This document shows positions 33,785 to 46,057 of a stretch of DNA of 64,000 nucleotides, piece after piece. The DNA comes from Azolla caroliniana (Eukaryota; Polypodiophyta): contig JBHGNT010000012.1 of assembly GCA_043228905.1 (NCBI GenBank), forward strand, positions 20,584,001 through 20,648,000, written 5' to 3'. Both the position numbers and the translations under genes were made by a program. The notes below the pieces were generated by a model, which did no database searches, was not told the DNA's origin, and worked only from the letters and a program-made list of their open reading frames with translations. Position 1 is the first letter of the stretch; the number at the start of each line of letters is the position of its first letter.

Positions 33785-36700
33785 CTAACCGGACTGGTTT
33801 GTCGTTACGCCCATCTGATGCCGAAGAGACCGAAAACGGTCTGCCGAAAGACACTTGGTCATTCCATCTGCGACATTGTCGGTTGTGGATATTTTCTCTA
33901 GACCGATTTTCCCTGAAATGACGCAGTCCCGAACGAAGTGATATCGAACGTCGATATGTTTGGAGGCGTTGTGGTGGACCGGATTTTTCGACAAGGCAAC
34001 AGCACCTTGACTGTCGCTGTAGACAACTGGAGCCGAGTCATGGTCGACTTGTCGAAACGTGTGCGCCAGCCGACCGAGCCACAAAGCTTCTTTTGTTGCG
34101 TCGGACGCAGCTACATATTCTGCTTCGGTCGTTGAGGTCGCTGTGCACTCCTGAAGTTTCGACTTCCACGAGATTGCTCCATTGCCGAATTTGAAGCAGT
34201 ATCCGGTTGTTGATTTCCGACTGTCTATACAGCCGGCGAAGTCCGAGTCGGTGTAACCGACTACGCCTGAGGTTCGGTTCGGACCGAAAAGAATGCCGTG
34301 GTCTTTTGTGCCAGCCAGATATCTGAACACATGCTTGACTGCGTTCCAATGCGATCGGCCAGGATTGTGCATAAATCTGCTAACGACTCCTACGGCGTGA
34401 GAAATATCAGGCCGTGTCGCGACCATCAGGTACATAAGGGAGCCGACTGCCAGTGCATACGGTACCGACTTCATATCTTCCCCCTCCGGGCCGATGTCGG
34501 GCAGTCTCGCTGAGAGAGCCGAAGATTCATTGGGAGCGGGGTTGAAGCAGATTTGGCTGATTGCATGTTGAAGCGTTCCAAGACACGTCGGATATAGTCG
34601 GTCTGAGACAAAAAAAGATGTCGTTTATCGCGATGCCGACTGATCTTCATGCCAAGGATGTGTCGTGCCGGACCGAGGTCCTTCATGGCAAACTTCAACC
34701 GCAGTTGCCGAATGAGATCGGCAAGTTCGCCCGCGTGGCGTCCAGAAATTAGCATGTCGTCCACGTAAATGATGAGGAAGATGGGTGATCCACCTTGAGC
34801 TGTGTTGGTGAAGAGACAATGGTCCTCATCGCTTTTGGAGAAGCCGATCGATTGGATGAAGTCGTCGAACTTCTTGTACCATTGTCGTGGTGCCTGTTTG
34901 AGGCCGTATAGACTCTTCCTGAGTCGGCAGACTAGATGTTCTTGGCCAGGTGCCACGAAGCCTTTTGGCTGCTCCATATAAATTTCCTCCTCAAGATCAC
35001 CATGGAGGAAGGCTGTTTTGACATCTAGCTGAATCAGCTCCAAGTTGTCGGCTGCCACTACGCCGAGTAGAAAGCGAAGGGTTGTCATTTTCACCACTGG
35101 TGAAAAAATCTCGTCGAAGTCGACGCCATATTCTTGTCGGAAGCCCTTCGCAACTAATCTGGCCTTGTACTTTGGGGTGGTTGAATCAGACGTCTCTTTT
35201 AGTCGATAAACCCACTTGCAAGGAAGAGCACGTCGGTTCCTGGGTAATTCGACCAGATCCCAAGTCTTGTTTGCTCGAATGGAGTGCATTTCCGACTCCA
35301 TCGCCAGATGCCAGGTGGCGGAATCGACAGATGTCGATGCTTCTTCGTAAGACGTCGGTTCGCCGGCGTCGGTGAAGAAGATTCCAGGAGAATACCTCTC
35401 CGGAGGTTGCGACAGTCTCTCGGATCGTCGAGGTATGATTGGACTGGTCGCATCGGGTATCGAGGTCGGATGGTCCGAAACCGAATCATTCGGCTGTGCC
35501 GAGTCAGAGTTGTCCGAGTCGGTAGTGTAAGGTTCAGCTACCCGTGAAGCTGACCGTGTGTTGAGAGCGGGGCCTTCTTGAAGGGTCGGTACATCGGAAA
35601 ATGTTACCCTTCGGACTTCGATCGGTTTTTCGACTGATGGATTCATAGCCGACTCGTTGAACACAACGTCCGAACTTCGAACGATTTGTCTGCGTTCGGG
35701 GTCCCAGAGTCGGTATCCCATTTCGCCGTCGGATCCATATCCAAGGAAAATGCATTTCCTGGACTGAGGTGCAAGTTTTCGGCGATCATCTTTCGGAATA
35801 AGGGCATACGCCTCGCATCCGAAGATCCTCAGCTTGTCGTAATTCGGCTTACTGCCGATCCATAGTTCCTGAGGAATTTGAAGTCCTAGAGGTCTACTTG
35901 GCGACATATTGATTATGTGTACTGTCGTGAGTAGAGCCTCTGCCCAGAAGCCATCCGACAGTCGGGAGTGTTGGAGCATGGAAACTATCCGTTCTTGGAT
36001 TGTCCGATTCATTCGTTCTGCAATCCCGTTTTGCTCCGGACTGTGTGGTGCCGTAAATTCACGTCTGATGCCGCGTTGTCGGCAGAATTTGACGAATTCT
36101 TCGGATTTGAACTCTCCCCCATTGTCGGTCCGAAAGCATTTCAGTTTTCGGCCGGTTTGATTTTCTACCATAGCGAGCCAATCTGAGAAGATCGAGAAGA
36201 CCCGATCTTTGGTGCGAATTGGATAAGCCCACACCTTTCGAGTCGAATCGTCAATAAAAGTGACGAAGTAAGAGGCACCGCCAAGAGACTGATGCGGCAT
36301 TGGGCCGCAGACGTCCGAGTGGACTAAATCGAGAGGTCTCGTTTCTCTTGGTGCTGATGTCGGGTGTGATGCGGCTACTTGTTTGCCATACTGGCAATGC
36401 TCGCAGAATTGATGGTCCGAGAAGGAGAGTTTGGGGATGTATCCGGCTCTAGATAGGTGCGTGATGCCGGCCTTGCTGAGGTGTCCTAATCTTCGGTGCC
36501 ATAGTGATGACACAGGAATATCCACCAGAAACAGGTTACCCTCTCTGAGTGTAACATGTAACGGATACAGTGAGTGTATCTTGGGTCCTCTAGCAAGCAG
36601 GAGGTTCCCCCTGTGGAGTGTCCACCCTCCCGAAGAGAAGCCGGCACGAATGCCGTCTTCATCTAGTTGTCCGACTGAGATCAATGGCCTTGAGAGCTCG

Positions 36701-37800
36701 GGTACATGTCGGACATTGTGAAGTACGAGTGTAGAGCCACCTGCAAGGTTGAGCTCTACTGTGCCGATTCCGATGATGTCACAGTGTTGTGAGTTGCCGA
36801 CTCGAACTGAGTCGGAGTGACGGATCGTATATTGCCGAAATTGGGACCGATGAGGAGTCACGTGAAATGACGCGCCCGAATCTAAGAGCCATGTGCTCGA
36901 TTCTTCAGTCGTGAGTAGAACTTCTGATCCGACTGGATTTTCGATTGATAGTATATTCGGGTCGTCCGGTAGTACATCAGCTGAGGAGCTGACGTAATTG
37001 ATCTCCTCATGCCGGCCACTCTTCTTGTTGTTCTTGTTCTTGAGTGCACGGCAGTCGGCTTTGATGTGTCCGGGTTTCTTGCAATAGTTGCAGGTTCGGT
37101 TATCCCGTGACTGGCTCCGTCTTCGTTGATTGTTCGGCGGCCGTGAGGAATCTCTTCCTCGTATGTTCGATCGGTCTGTCGAACCTTGTACTACGTAAGC
37201 GTCGTCTGTTGAGTCTTTGGCGAAAGACTTTCTCCGAGCTGCTTCGGTCAGGATTGCGCTCGTGACTTCGGAGTATTTGACAGCCGTGGTTGACGCGTTG
37301 CACACGGTTGTGACGAAAGTTTCCCATGATGAGGGAAGGCTGCTCATGAGTATCATTGCTCTGAGTTCATCCTCGATTGCCGTCCCCTGTGACGAGATTT
37401 GGGAGCTTATGCTTTCGTACTCGTTGAGGTGTGCTTGAACCGAATCGAATTCTTTCATCCGCAAGTTGTAGAGGCGTCGGATCAGAAACATCTTCGTTGC
37501 GGCGACCTTCTTTTCGTAAGTGTCCGACAGTGTTTTCCACAGTTCGAATGCTGTCGTACACGATTGCACCGTAAAGTATACCGACTCCGATAGGTGCATC
37601 CGAATCGTGGCGCGGACGATTCTGTCCAGCTTCTGCCACTCAATTGGTTTGTATCCTTCTGGTGGTTCTTCATTTTCGATGGGATCGATTTGTCCCTTGA
37701 CTATGAGATAGTCCTGCATTTGCTCCTTCCAGAAGTTGAAGTTCGATCCATCGAACTTTCGTAGACTCATTTCTGATGAGCCGGATGTTGATGCCATCAA
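33785..37800 (-). CDS. Copia gag-pol polyprotein, one frameshift
   Basis: The start is at 37800 (MMASTSGSSEMSL). Gag is residues 1-230, the CCHC knuckle C237-C250, and the protease DSG at 307-309. GAG-pre-integrase lies around 433-474 and the integrase triad is D496, D559 and E595 (35 residues between the last two). RT follows (CKWVYRLK, DFDEIFSPVVKM, YVDDMLISG), and the first frame ends at 34471. The second frame, 34474-33785, holds RNase H (YTDSDFAG, TTEAEYVAAS, KHIDVRYHFV). The two frames are joined by a shift consistent with loss of one C in the run at 34488-34490; everything else is intact. Copia polyproteins are normally one frame, so this is a lesion or an assembly error rather than programmed shifting. 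Any activity would need the missing frame. Confidence 0.9.
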
Positions 37801-38456
37801 ATGCGGTTTCGGTTGACGAAGCTCGGTTCGGAGTTGACTACGAACCTTGTTGGAGTGCAGCCAGTTGGCTCACCCGATATCGTTCTAGTCGGATTTGAAC
37901 CCGAGTCGGTTCGGCTTCGGAACTTGCTCGAATTGACTCCGGTAACTTGAGGGACAGAACCGACTGGTCTTCCCGAATGTTGCCGAGTCGGAGTGAGCCT
38001 GGTTCGCTTCGGATATATATGCCGAATACCGATTATTGAAACCGATTATTTGGACCGATTCTGCTTCGGTTGACTGCAGCAACGGGAGAGACGGATCCAA
38101 CTGATCCTCCCGAATGTCGATCAGCCAGATGAAGCACGAATTTGGGGTTGTTGTCTTAAGACCGATCTGCACTGAGTGGTTACAACGAGCAGCGAGCAGC
38201 GTTCAACGAACTTTTCGGATGCCGTTTAACCGAATGGAGCACGATCGTGTCAATGATGCACAAGGGGATTTCACCTCGAGCGGTTACGATCACTGGGAAC
38301 GGAGTACAACCTGCTGGCTTACTCCAAACAAAGATGATCTAACGCGATGAGATGCAAACCTGGTTTTTCTTCTTCTTCTCTCTTCTTCGAATGACGCAGG
38401 AAACCGAATGCAGAGACGACGGCCGACAGCGGATTGAGGGACCGACTACTGTGCAT

Positions 38457-38468
38457 GCTCTGATACCA
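38457..38468 (-). other. Primer-binding site of young copia
   Basis: The minus strand reads TGGTATCAGAGC, two bases from the 5' LTR. A 650-bp leader follows before the gag ATG at 37800, longer than in the other copia elements here. Confidence 0.9.
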
Positions 38469-38470
38469 GA

Positions 38471-38555
38471 TGTTGGAAGTTAGGTCGTCAATGCGGAATG
38501 ATCGAGAAGCATTCAGTTCTGTTCTGTACCTGCGTATGACAGTTCGTAGGTCGTT

Positions 38556-38590
<35 letters not shown>

Positions 38591-38762
38591 CACAAAAGAG
38601 TCTTTATTTCATAAAGCAAATAATACAACAACCAACCTCACAAAGAGGTTACAAGGTCACTATATATAGTGACTGACTTAGGGCAACTACCCTTTATGCT
38701 AATTACATAAATGGCCAAAACGAGATAGTGTGAATACGTCCATTATACACATGTATTCGACA
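38471..38762 (-). repeat. 5' LTR of young copia
   Basis: The 292-bp copy matches the LTR at 33142-33429 but has a 30-base (GA)n tract. It supplies the promoter of the element on the minus strand. Confidence 0.95.
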
Positions 38763-38767
38763 AGAAT

Positions 38768-40343
38768 TGCCAAAGTAACCTACCCTTAACATGTCTTTAC
38801 GCCCAAAATTGTCCTCAAAATGAAGGCCTTATGCATATACTAAACATGCCAAAAGGGCGATGCAAAGAAACCGAAATTGGCATGTGAGAAAACTCATTGG
38901 AATTGAGATTTGAATATTTAGTTATACAATTCCACTTTGCAATGATAGATGTCCACATATATCTTCACACTTGACAAGTAATGAAGCAATGCTTACTATG
39001 TTCTAGTTATTTTATGCAAAAGAAACACATTTAAACAACAATAATCCACTTTCTAATGGTGTATCCAACTAAGGGGAAAACCCCTCAATCATGAACCTCC
39101 AAATAATCACATTAGCTATCACACGTTGCCACACATTGTGGCCATCATAATTCCCCATTCTTTCACAAATCCCTCTACCATCGACTCATACCTTTAAATC
39201 AACTTATGATAAACATCATTTCTTGTTACTTTAGTAAGATACTTACTCTCTACAAAGTTCCAATTCGTCTTAATTGAGACTAAAGCAAATATGCAATCAA
39301 CCAGTGTAAATTTGGCAATGAATGCTTACCCTCAAATTGCAATGTTCAAAAGTCCAAAATACCCATTTATCCAATTGCACTTCTTGCCAAAGGTAAGAGT
39401 AGGAGGTAATATAAAACTATGAGAATCACAATTAAATGCACCACTTTAAGGCTTACCTAAAAAGCCCAAGTTGGTGACGTTCAATACAAGAATTTGTCCA
39501 TTTAACAAGACTCTCATTTGACTTCCTCAAACCAATTGGATAATCCAAATGTTTACAAATTTTACCATGGGAAATAAGAGGCCTACCTAACCAAGATCAT
39601 GTAGATTCTTATCTATCCCCAAAATGGGAACTCACCTATCCATGTTAATCTTCAAACATGAGCCGACTACAAATAGCTCACACACTTCTATAGTTTTAAC
39701 AATGCTATCGTATGTATAAGTATCCAAAAACTAGATATGATAATCTATTAATACTTGCACAAATGAGAATTTCTTGATGGAAACAAAATTCCTACAAAAT
39801 CCTTCTTGCCATATTATGTAACATTGTTAAATGGAATGTGTTGTAATCGCAAACAAAAACGAACCTAACAAATATCCTTGTTTTACTGATTTTTGATATG
39901 GAATGAATATATATGTTTTATTTCCAAACATATTACAACTTCCATTAGTTAAGTCAATGTGCATAGGATAATATACAACTCATATGTTACAGGACAACTT
40001 GCATGGCTACAAATAATCCAACATGTATAAAGAAATCAACAAAAAACTCATAATCACCGCATCATCCGATGAGCACAGAAGTACTCGACCACATACCCTC
40101 AACGTGAGCCTCATACGACCCAAATTCAACATAGCCATACTCCAATCTCTTCACGTGGCAACACCCATCTATGTGTTTGGTACCCTCGAAGGGAACAACC
40201 ACCGTGGTGGGTGATAAATCCACTTTGCATTGCCATCCACCATCTGCAGCATTAGAGAACCTCTCCATTTCAGAAGGAACTGGCCTCTAACTTCTTCACT
40301 CGCATTCGAGGGTCCTTGAAGGCTTTCAAACTCTTCTTGTAAC
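38768..40343. other. Gene-poor region right of the young copia
   Basis: AT-rich DNA without a convincing gene. The minus strand near 39060-39600 has short stretches that could be very old LINE reverse-transcriptase sequence, but no motif is clear. A minus-strand frame at 40062-40268 (68 codons) is not recognised. Confidence 0.4.
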
Positions 40344-41369
40344 TGTTGAGAATTAGGTCCCTTTCGGATGGGCTGAATTCAGGACAAAGGAAAATGTAAA
40401 TAGGTTTGAGACGAGCCTACATAGGCCAGTTATGTAAATAGCCTGAAAGTTATCTAAATATAAAGATAACTAGGGAAAACCTTATGTCTGTGTGTTCAGT
40501 GTGATTGAGGTTGAGTCTTCTTGTTCGCTACTGTGTGAGTTGTATCTATAAGTGTGTAAAGCGCGTGCGAGGTCGTTGCCTTTGCTGTAGAATAGACAAA
40601 ACGTGAGAGAGACAATGAGAGTGCCCATGTTGTAATTGTCAAGGACACACCAAGCGTGGACTACAACGGAGCACAGATGATGGGGCTACGAGCAATGGAT
40701 GAACTTGGAGCTAGATGTGACAAGGCTAGGAACTCTAGATGTTGTGAGTGACATGAGGGCGACATGAAGACAGAAATAAAGATCAAGAAGACAAAGATGA
40801 CGCGAAACTAGAATACTAGATTGATGTGTCAATGACTGGTGTTGAATCCCTTGAAAGGGACCAGGGAGGTTAGAAGTATTTATATATGTTTTGAGATTTA
40901 ATATCTTTAGAATATACTCGTCTCGAATATGTCGTACAATATTTCTAGAATATACTACTGACTACTGATTCTGAAATGTACTTATCTGCTAGACTATAGA
41001 ATACTAAAGTACTGTATACAAATGCATGCTCATATCAAGATGGTTGAGCATGACATCTTGTAGTTATGAGGTTGCAGGTTCAATCCTCACTAACTACGTA
41101 TTTGACATTGTTATGTCGTGATAGTAACCGCCAGTAGGTGAGGTGTATGAACTCAAGTTGGTGCTTGTGTGTGTGTGTGTGTTTGTCTCGTTGTATAGAT
41201 CTCTCTTATAGTGATTTGTTCGGTGTCTGTGGGCACCCATGGTTTTTACCCTATTAAGGGTTTTTCCACGTTAAAATCTTGTGTAGTTTCATTTCTGTTT
41301 CTCTCTGTATTTGCTTGTACCCATTCCGTATTTGATTCGGTTGTGGTCGAGTTCTCGTTTTTCATATCA
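40344..41369 (+). repeat. 5' LTR of copia-5, enlarged by insertions
   Basis: It starts TGTTGAGAATTAGGTCCC and ends CATATCA, 3 bases from a primer-binding site, and belongs to the 442-1044 family. Those LTRs are near 600 bp; this one is 1,026 bp. The excess at about 40640-41160 holds TTCTAGAATATA-rich DNA like the gypsy D LTR (46190-46300) in reverse, and then a SINE-like piece. Confidence 0.65.
41041..41185 (+). repeat. SINE-like element in the copia-5 LTR
   Basis: TGGTTGAGCATG (41041-41052) fits an A box and GGTTCAATCC (41077-41086) a B box, and a (GT)n tail lies near 41165-41182. The order matches a tRNA-derived plant SINE. Confidence 0.45.
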
Positions 41370-41372
41370 AAC

Positions 41373-43234
41373 TGGTATTAGAGCATAGAAAAATGGAAGA
41401 TTCATTTGAGGGTATGCTCAAGCTAACTGGCTCCAACTATTCAGTGTGGAAGTCGAAGATGAGAGATATGCTAGTGTGCAAAGACCTATGAGTACTAGTA
41501 CAGTTCGGAAGTAAAAGGCTAGACAAGATTGATGCATCGACTTGAGAAGTGTTGCATCTAAAGGCCGCAACATACATCAGTTGTTTTATAAACATGAGTC
41601 TATACAACAGCTTTGACGATGAGAATAAGGCAGATGTCCTTTGGGAGAAGATCGACATAATGTTCGAGAACAAAAATTCCGTCAACAGAGTCCCAGTCTT
41701 CAGAAAGATTGCGAGACTCTGGTATCAGGATGGCTCCAGCATGGTGGAGCACCTAAACTCTTTTCAAGGGCTCATCAACCAAACCACCTCTCTAGAAGTA
41801 CCTCTAGTCAGCGAGGTACTAGCACTTTTATTGTTGGGATCCCTTCTGGATAGTTGGGAGACACTTATTGTCACACTGGGACTGGTTGGACTGGAAGGGA
41901 AACATCTGACCCTAGAGAAGGTGAAGTTGAGCTTGTTAAATGAGGAAGCTCATTGGAAGGACAAGGCGGCGATTTCCGACCCGAAGGCTCTAGTCACAGA
42001 AAGTGATACACATACAGGGAGAGGCCACAATTAGAGTCCCCAGAACTGAGAGAAGTCAAGGATAAGGTCGAAGTCAAGGAGGCCCACCTGCTTCTACTGT
42101 GGGAAGCCAAGGCATTTCTAGAAGAATTGCCGATACTTCTGAAATGAGAAAGGGGGAGCCGACGGTGCCGACTCAAAGAAGGGTTCGGATTGGAAAGGCA
42201 AGTCGGCTATCACAACAAGTGAGGAAAAATTGTTGCTCATCAGTGAGCAAAACGAAGTGAACCTTGTTGGTGATGAATCGACATGGGTAGTCGATTTGGA
42301 TGCGTCATTCCACCTAACCCCCGAGCGAAATGCTTTTCATCTTACAGAGCCGAAGATGTTGAATCTGTAAATATGGGAAATGAAGGAGCATGCCGAATTG
42401 TCAGCATTGGAGATGTGTGTTTGGTAACGTCAACTAGTGCTGAAAGATGTACAACACGTCCCGAAAGTCAGATTGAATCTAATTTCAGCCGATCAGCTCG
42501 ATGATGAAGGCTCCACGGGTAGCATCCGGAACGGTGTCATGAAGTTTTGCAAGGGGAGCCTGATCGTGGCTCCAACCCAGAAAACCAACACAATGTATTT
42601 GATGCATGCTTGATCATGACGAGAGGAAGTGATTGTGGCAGCTGACACAGTTGGTAAGATGTGGCACAAGAGGTTGTGTCACATGAGCCACAAGGGGATG
42701 CAAAGACTTGCCGATGATATTAACCTCATTCCGAAGGTGAAGAATGTGTAACTTGAGAAGTGCATAGATTGCTTGGCTGGCAAGCAGAATCAAACCTCCT
42801 TCCGAACAAGGCCCCCGATGAGGAAGAAGACGCCGATGGAACTTGTTCATACTGACGTATGCTACATGGACTCAAAGTCACATGCTGGTTCACAATATTT
42901 TGTGACCTTCATAGACGACTGTAGCTGGAAGTTGTGGGCGTCTGTGCTAAAGACGAAGGATCAAGTATTATCTGTCTTCAAGGAGTTCCAAGCGAGAGCC
43001 GAAAGAGAAATCAGATGAAAGCAGTCAGAGCGGACAATGGTGGTGAATACCGCAGGCAATTTGAAGAGTCCTACCGAACTCCAAATATTCGGCTCGAGTA
43101 CATAGTACCGAAAATGGCAAAGCTCAATGGGCTGGCCGAGAGGATGAGTCAAACCATTATGGAGAGGGTCCGAAGTATGTTAGCACATGTAAAATTGTCC
43201 AAGACCTTCTAGGCTGAGGCGCTAATGACACTGG
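41373..43234 (+). pseudogene. Copia-5: decayed gag to integrase
   Basis: The primer-binding site TGGTATTAGAGC (41373-41384) precedes the gag ATG at 41393. Gag keeps WKSKMRDMLVCKDL, SCFINMSLYNSFDDE and SMVEHLNSFQGLINQ. The zinc knuckle is near 42090 (CFYCGKPRHF). The protease is reduced to WVVDLDASFHL (a DSG to DLD change). GAG-pre-integrase and integrase run 42650-43230 (CLAGKQNQTSF, ELVHTDVCYMD, RADNGGEY). Stops occur from the 30th codon on and there are several shifts. It is cut at 43234 by a gypsy LTR, and RT and RNase H are not found beyond it. It is closely related to copia-2. Confidence 0.8.
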
Positions 43235-44068
43235 TGTCGTGAGGATTTTCGGCTACGGTGAGAAAACTGAGTAGGACGAATAAAACGGGGATGTGCAACA
43301 TTGCACATGCACTTAGTAATTTGTAAATAGGAATAAGAAAAACAATGTATAAGGGAAAGGCGAAATCTAAGGTGCTAAAGTACACCAAAGATTTCGTAAA
43401 GTATAAATGTGATGTGCACCTAGGAGCACATGCACATGTAGGAAAAGAGAGTGCATAAAAGTAAGGGTGCGATGAGTAGTGGGCATGGTAGTGTGCGTGT
43501 GTGTGAAAATGAGAGGAGAAGGAGTTAAGGCCCCATCAATCTCTCCTCTTAAAATCAAAGTAAATATCCCTCTTTGAAAAGAGTGGAATATTTGGCATCT
43601 CCTTTTGTAATAAGCTCACCCTTTTTCCACTATAAAAGGGGGTGAGGAGGCACCATTGAGGGGTCACCATTTTGTCATTAGAGGTATATCGTTAGGGTTT
43701 TCTTCTTCATGTTATCCCTATTTCGTTTTGGGGTTTCAGTTTTAGGTCCCCCTTTCATATCATTTTCCTTTCTCTCGATTAGGGTTTAGTTCTTCTTCCT
43801 ATCCGGTTAGGTTTTTCTAGTTGTGCTTGAGTCCGGCGTAGATCGCCACGGTTGTAATCATATTGTTACTTTGAGCCTCGTAATGGAATTTGTTTGATGA
43901 ACCTTGTCTCGATCTAGCTCTTTATCTTTCTAATCTTCGCACATTGTTCCTTCCCTTTTGTGCTCGGAGGCTCGGTTAAGCTCCCATTTTCCCCGTTATT
44001 TTACTCCCTAGTCCAAGACCCCCTGTGGTCCTGCCCAAGCCAACATGCGCACGTGGATTTCCATGGCA
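43235..44068 (+). repeat. 5' LTR of gypsy C
   Basis: The 834-bp LTR starts TGTCGTGAGGATTTTC and ends CCATGGCA. It carries the CTCCCTAGTCCAAGACCCCC block found near the 3' end of all gypsy LTRs of this family here. It inserted in copia-5 integrase. Confidence 0.75.
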
Positions 44069-44070
44069 TC

Positions 44071-45475
44071 TTTGGTGAACCCAACATGAAAGGGCGCCAA
44101 GGGAGGATAATGATGGAGGAAGAAAATTTCGAGGAGATGATGTTGAGTATGATCATGAAGTTTTCGAAGGAAAGAGAAAGGTGAGATGCGGCTCAACAAG
44201 CTGTTGAGAGCGTGGTCAAAAAAGTCGCCCGTTTCAATGGGGACGAGGTCCCAAAATGTTTAAAAGCCTACAATGTCTAGATGACAATGAGGGGTGTGGA
44301 CAACGGAACAAGGCTAAAGTATTTTTGTCGGGTGATGGCCGTATCAATACATGAAGAGGTTAGAGAGCTTCAAGAAGCTCACAAGTCATGGGTATCCTTC
44401 GAGGAGGCTCTATTGGAGGCATACGGTTACGAAAAACCGAAGGGGCAAGGTTGGTGCGAGTTTGACCAATGGGTAGCATCTGTGAAGACTCATCAAAGCA
44501 CAATGCAAGCATTCCAAGAGTTCGAGCATTGTTTTGCTGAACTCTCGGAGTAGGATCGAAGATTGATGGGGGTGGATAAGGTCCTATTATTTTTTAAGTT
44601 GGTTGATTGAAAAGAAAGGATGGCCATTTTACTTGAACTCGAAGACGATGATGGAGCAAACGGCCTAAAAAAGGATTGGAACGAAGTAGGGAGGGTATGC
44701 TGGTGACATGATGAGAAGCAGACGGGGACATTGCCAGCCAAAATACGGCCCACGAGCGGCAATCAAAAGAGGGTGGCAAGTGATGACGCACTATCACCGA
44801 AGGAGGAGAGCTCATCACAGAAGGTTCTGGCGGTGCTTGACATAGAAGCATTGATAAGGGAGGCGTACGAGATCAAGAAGATGGGGGTCGAAGCTGAAGA
44901 AGGGTCTATTATGGAGTCGGGCTTGAGCAGACCGGATGACGAGGAGGAAGTTGCGTCCTTGAGGACAAAGGACGGGGCCTACTCGGAGGCCGAAGAACGG
45001 TATGATGGGAGACTGTGGAGCAAGCCACCCTCTCAACTTGCGGAGGAAGATCAACCGAGGATAAGGTTGAATTCGGGGAGGCGACAATTGCCGCTTCGGA
45101 AGAGGACCGATGGTTTCTTGCACGATGGCCTGAAACATCGGATGATGGAGAAGCGAACATAGTCAGAGCTTGCGCGATCGGGGATGAAGGAGAGGAGATA
45201 GCCACGGACAACGACGTCCAAACAGAGGTGGCTATGGAAAAGTCATCGATGATCGATGCTGCCGAAGATTTCTCCACACCAGTTCTAGAGACTTCGGCAA
45301 TTGTGCCCGAGAGCCAATGTGAGACCGAGACGGCAACAAGGATAATGAGGTAATTGGTAGTGGACGAAGACGAGACCCCTTGACACCAGTTCTGGAGATT
45401 TGGCGGTTGTGTTTGAGTGCCAACATGATACTGGAGAGATGGGAGGTGGCCGCAACGAGACGGTCGAGTAGTCTT
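44071..45475 (+). pseudogene. Gypsy C gag, decayed
   Basis: The primer-binding site TTTGGTGAACCCAACATG is at 44071-44088 and the gag ATG at 44110. It is a homologue of the intact gypsy A Gag: EEMMLSMIMKFSKE, RFNGDEVPKCLKAYN, KYFCRVMAVSIHEEVRELQEAHKSW and FDQWVASVKTHQS. Stops occur near 44182, 44278, 44552 and 44608. The C-terminal part holds Glu-rich repeats with TPVLETSA. It is joined at about 45475 to a reversed gypsy integrase piece. Confidence 0.75.
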
Positions 45476-45479
45476 GATG

Positions 45480-46057
45480 TGTCGTCGTAATAGCCATACT
45501 CGATCTCCAATAGCGAAAGAGGATGGAAGTCGATGACGATCCGCATAGTCTTTCTGTGTTTGTTGGGTGCGATGTAGATGGGTAGATAGTTTTGCTTGAA
45601 TTCGTCGTAGCCGCCCAAATGATCCTCTACACGAAGATGTGTGGGTAACTCAGGAGTTTCTAACACACACCAGTGAGGATGATAACCGGTATAAGTGTAG
45701 AATGATGTAACCCTAGGAGAGGAGTGGATAGAATTATTATAAGCAAATTCAACGAAGTGTAGAATATTTGCCCAATCATAACACTGAAGATACTATTCCA
45801 GCATTTGATTGGTATGTTCTGCTTGTCCATCTGGTTGGGGATGATAGCCAAAGCAGAGATTGCAAGTGACCTTGAGCATTTTGAAGAGATTCTTCCAAAA
45901 TTTAGAGATGAATTGAGGTCCATGATCACTGATGATACTATTGGGAAGACCATGATGCTGTGAAATATCTTCACACATAACAACTCTTGCAGTTTCTTCA
46001 CTAGGGATTTCTTTAGTACAAGGCACAAAATGTGCTATCTTAGTACATTGGTCTACC
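45480..46057 (-). pseudogene. Gypsy E integrase fragment
   Basis: The minus strand from 46057 reads VDQCTKIAHFVPCTKE, then ISDHGPQFISKFWKNLF with the second catalytic Asp, then GYHPQPDGQAEHTNQMLE with the Glu, then FAYNNSIHSS and GYHPHWCVLE. This is the Tf2/chromovirus-type gypsy integrase, a different lineage from gypsy-1. A TAG follows the QMLE. It is cut at 46057 by the gypsy D LTR. Confidence 0.75.

Larger units (their letters stand above)
33142..38762 (-). mobile_element. Complete young copia element with target duplication
   Basis: The 5,621-bp element is flanked by the 5-bp duplication AGAAT at 33137-33141 and 38763-38767. Its LTRs (33142-33429 and 38471-38762) appear identical except for the length of one (GA)n tract, 26 against 30 bases. 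The primer-binding site, a purine tract and a nearly unbroken gag-pol are all present. It inserted into gene-poor DNA. By its LTRs it is the youngest insertion in the window. Confidence 0.95.

Noticed and set aside
34471-34490. Programmed frameshift between pol and RNase H in the young copia
   Set aside because: Copia polyproteins are one frame at this place, there is no slippery heptamer or pseudoknot that I can see, and relatives here read on without a shift. A lost base is simpler.
39060-39600. LINE reverse transcriptase relic
   Set aside because: Only short suggestive stretches on the minus strand, with no conserved RT motif. Left as unassigned DNA.
40062-40268. 68-codon gene on the minus strand
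   Set aside because: No recognisable domain and no upstream signals. It could be an old gene fragment but cannot be supported.
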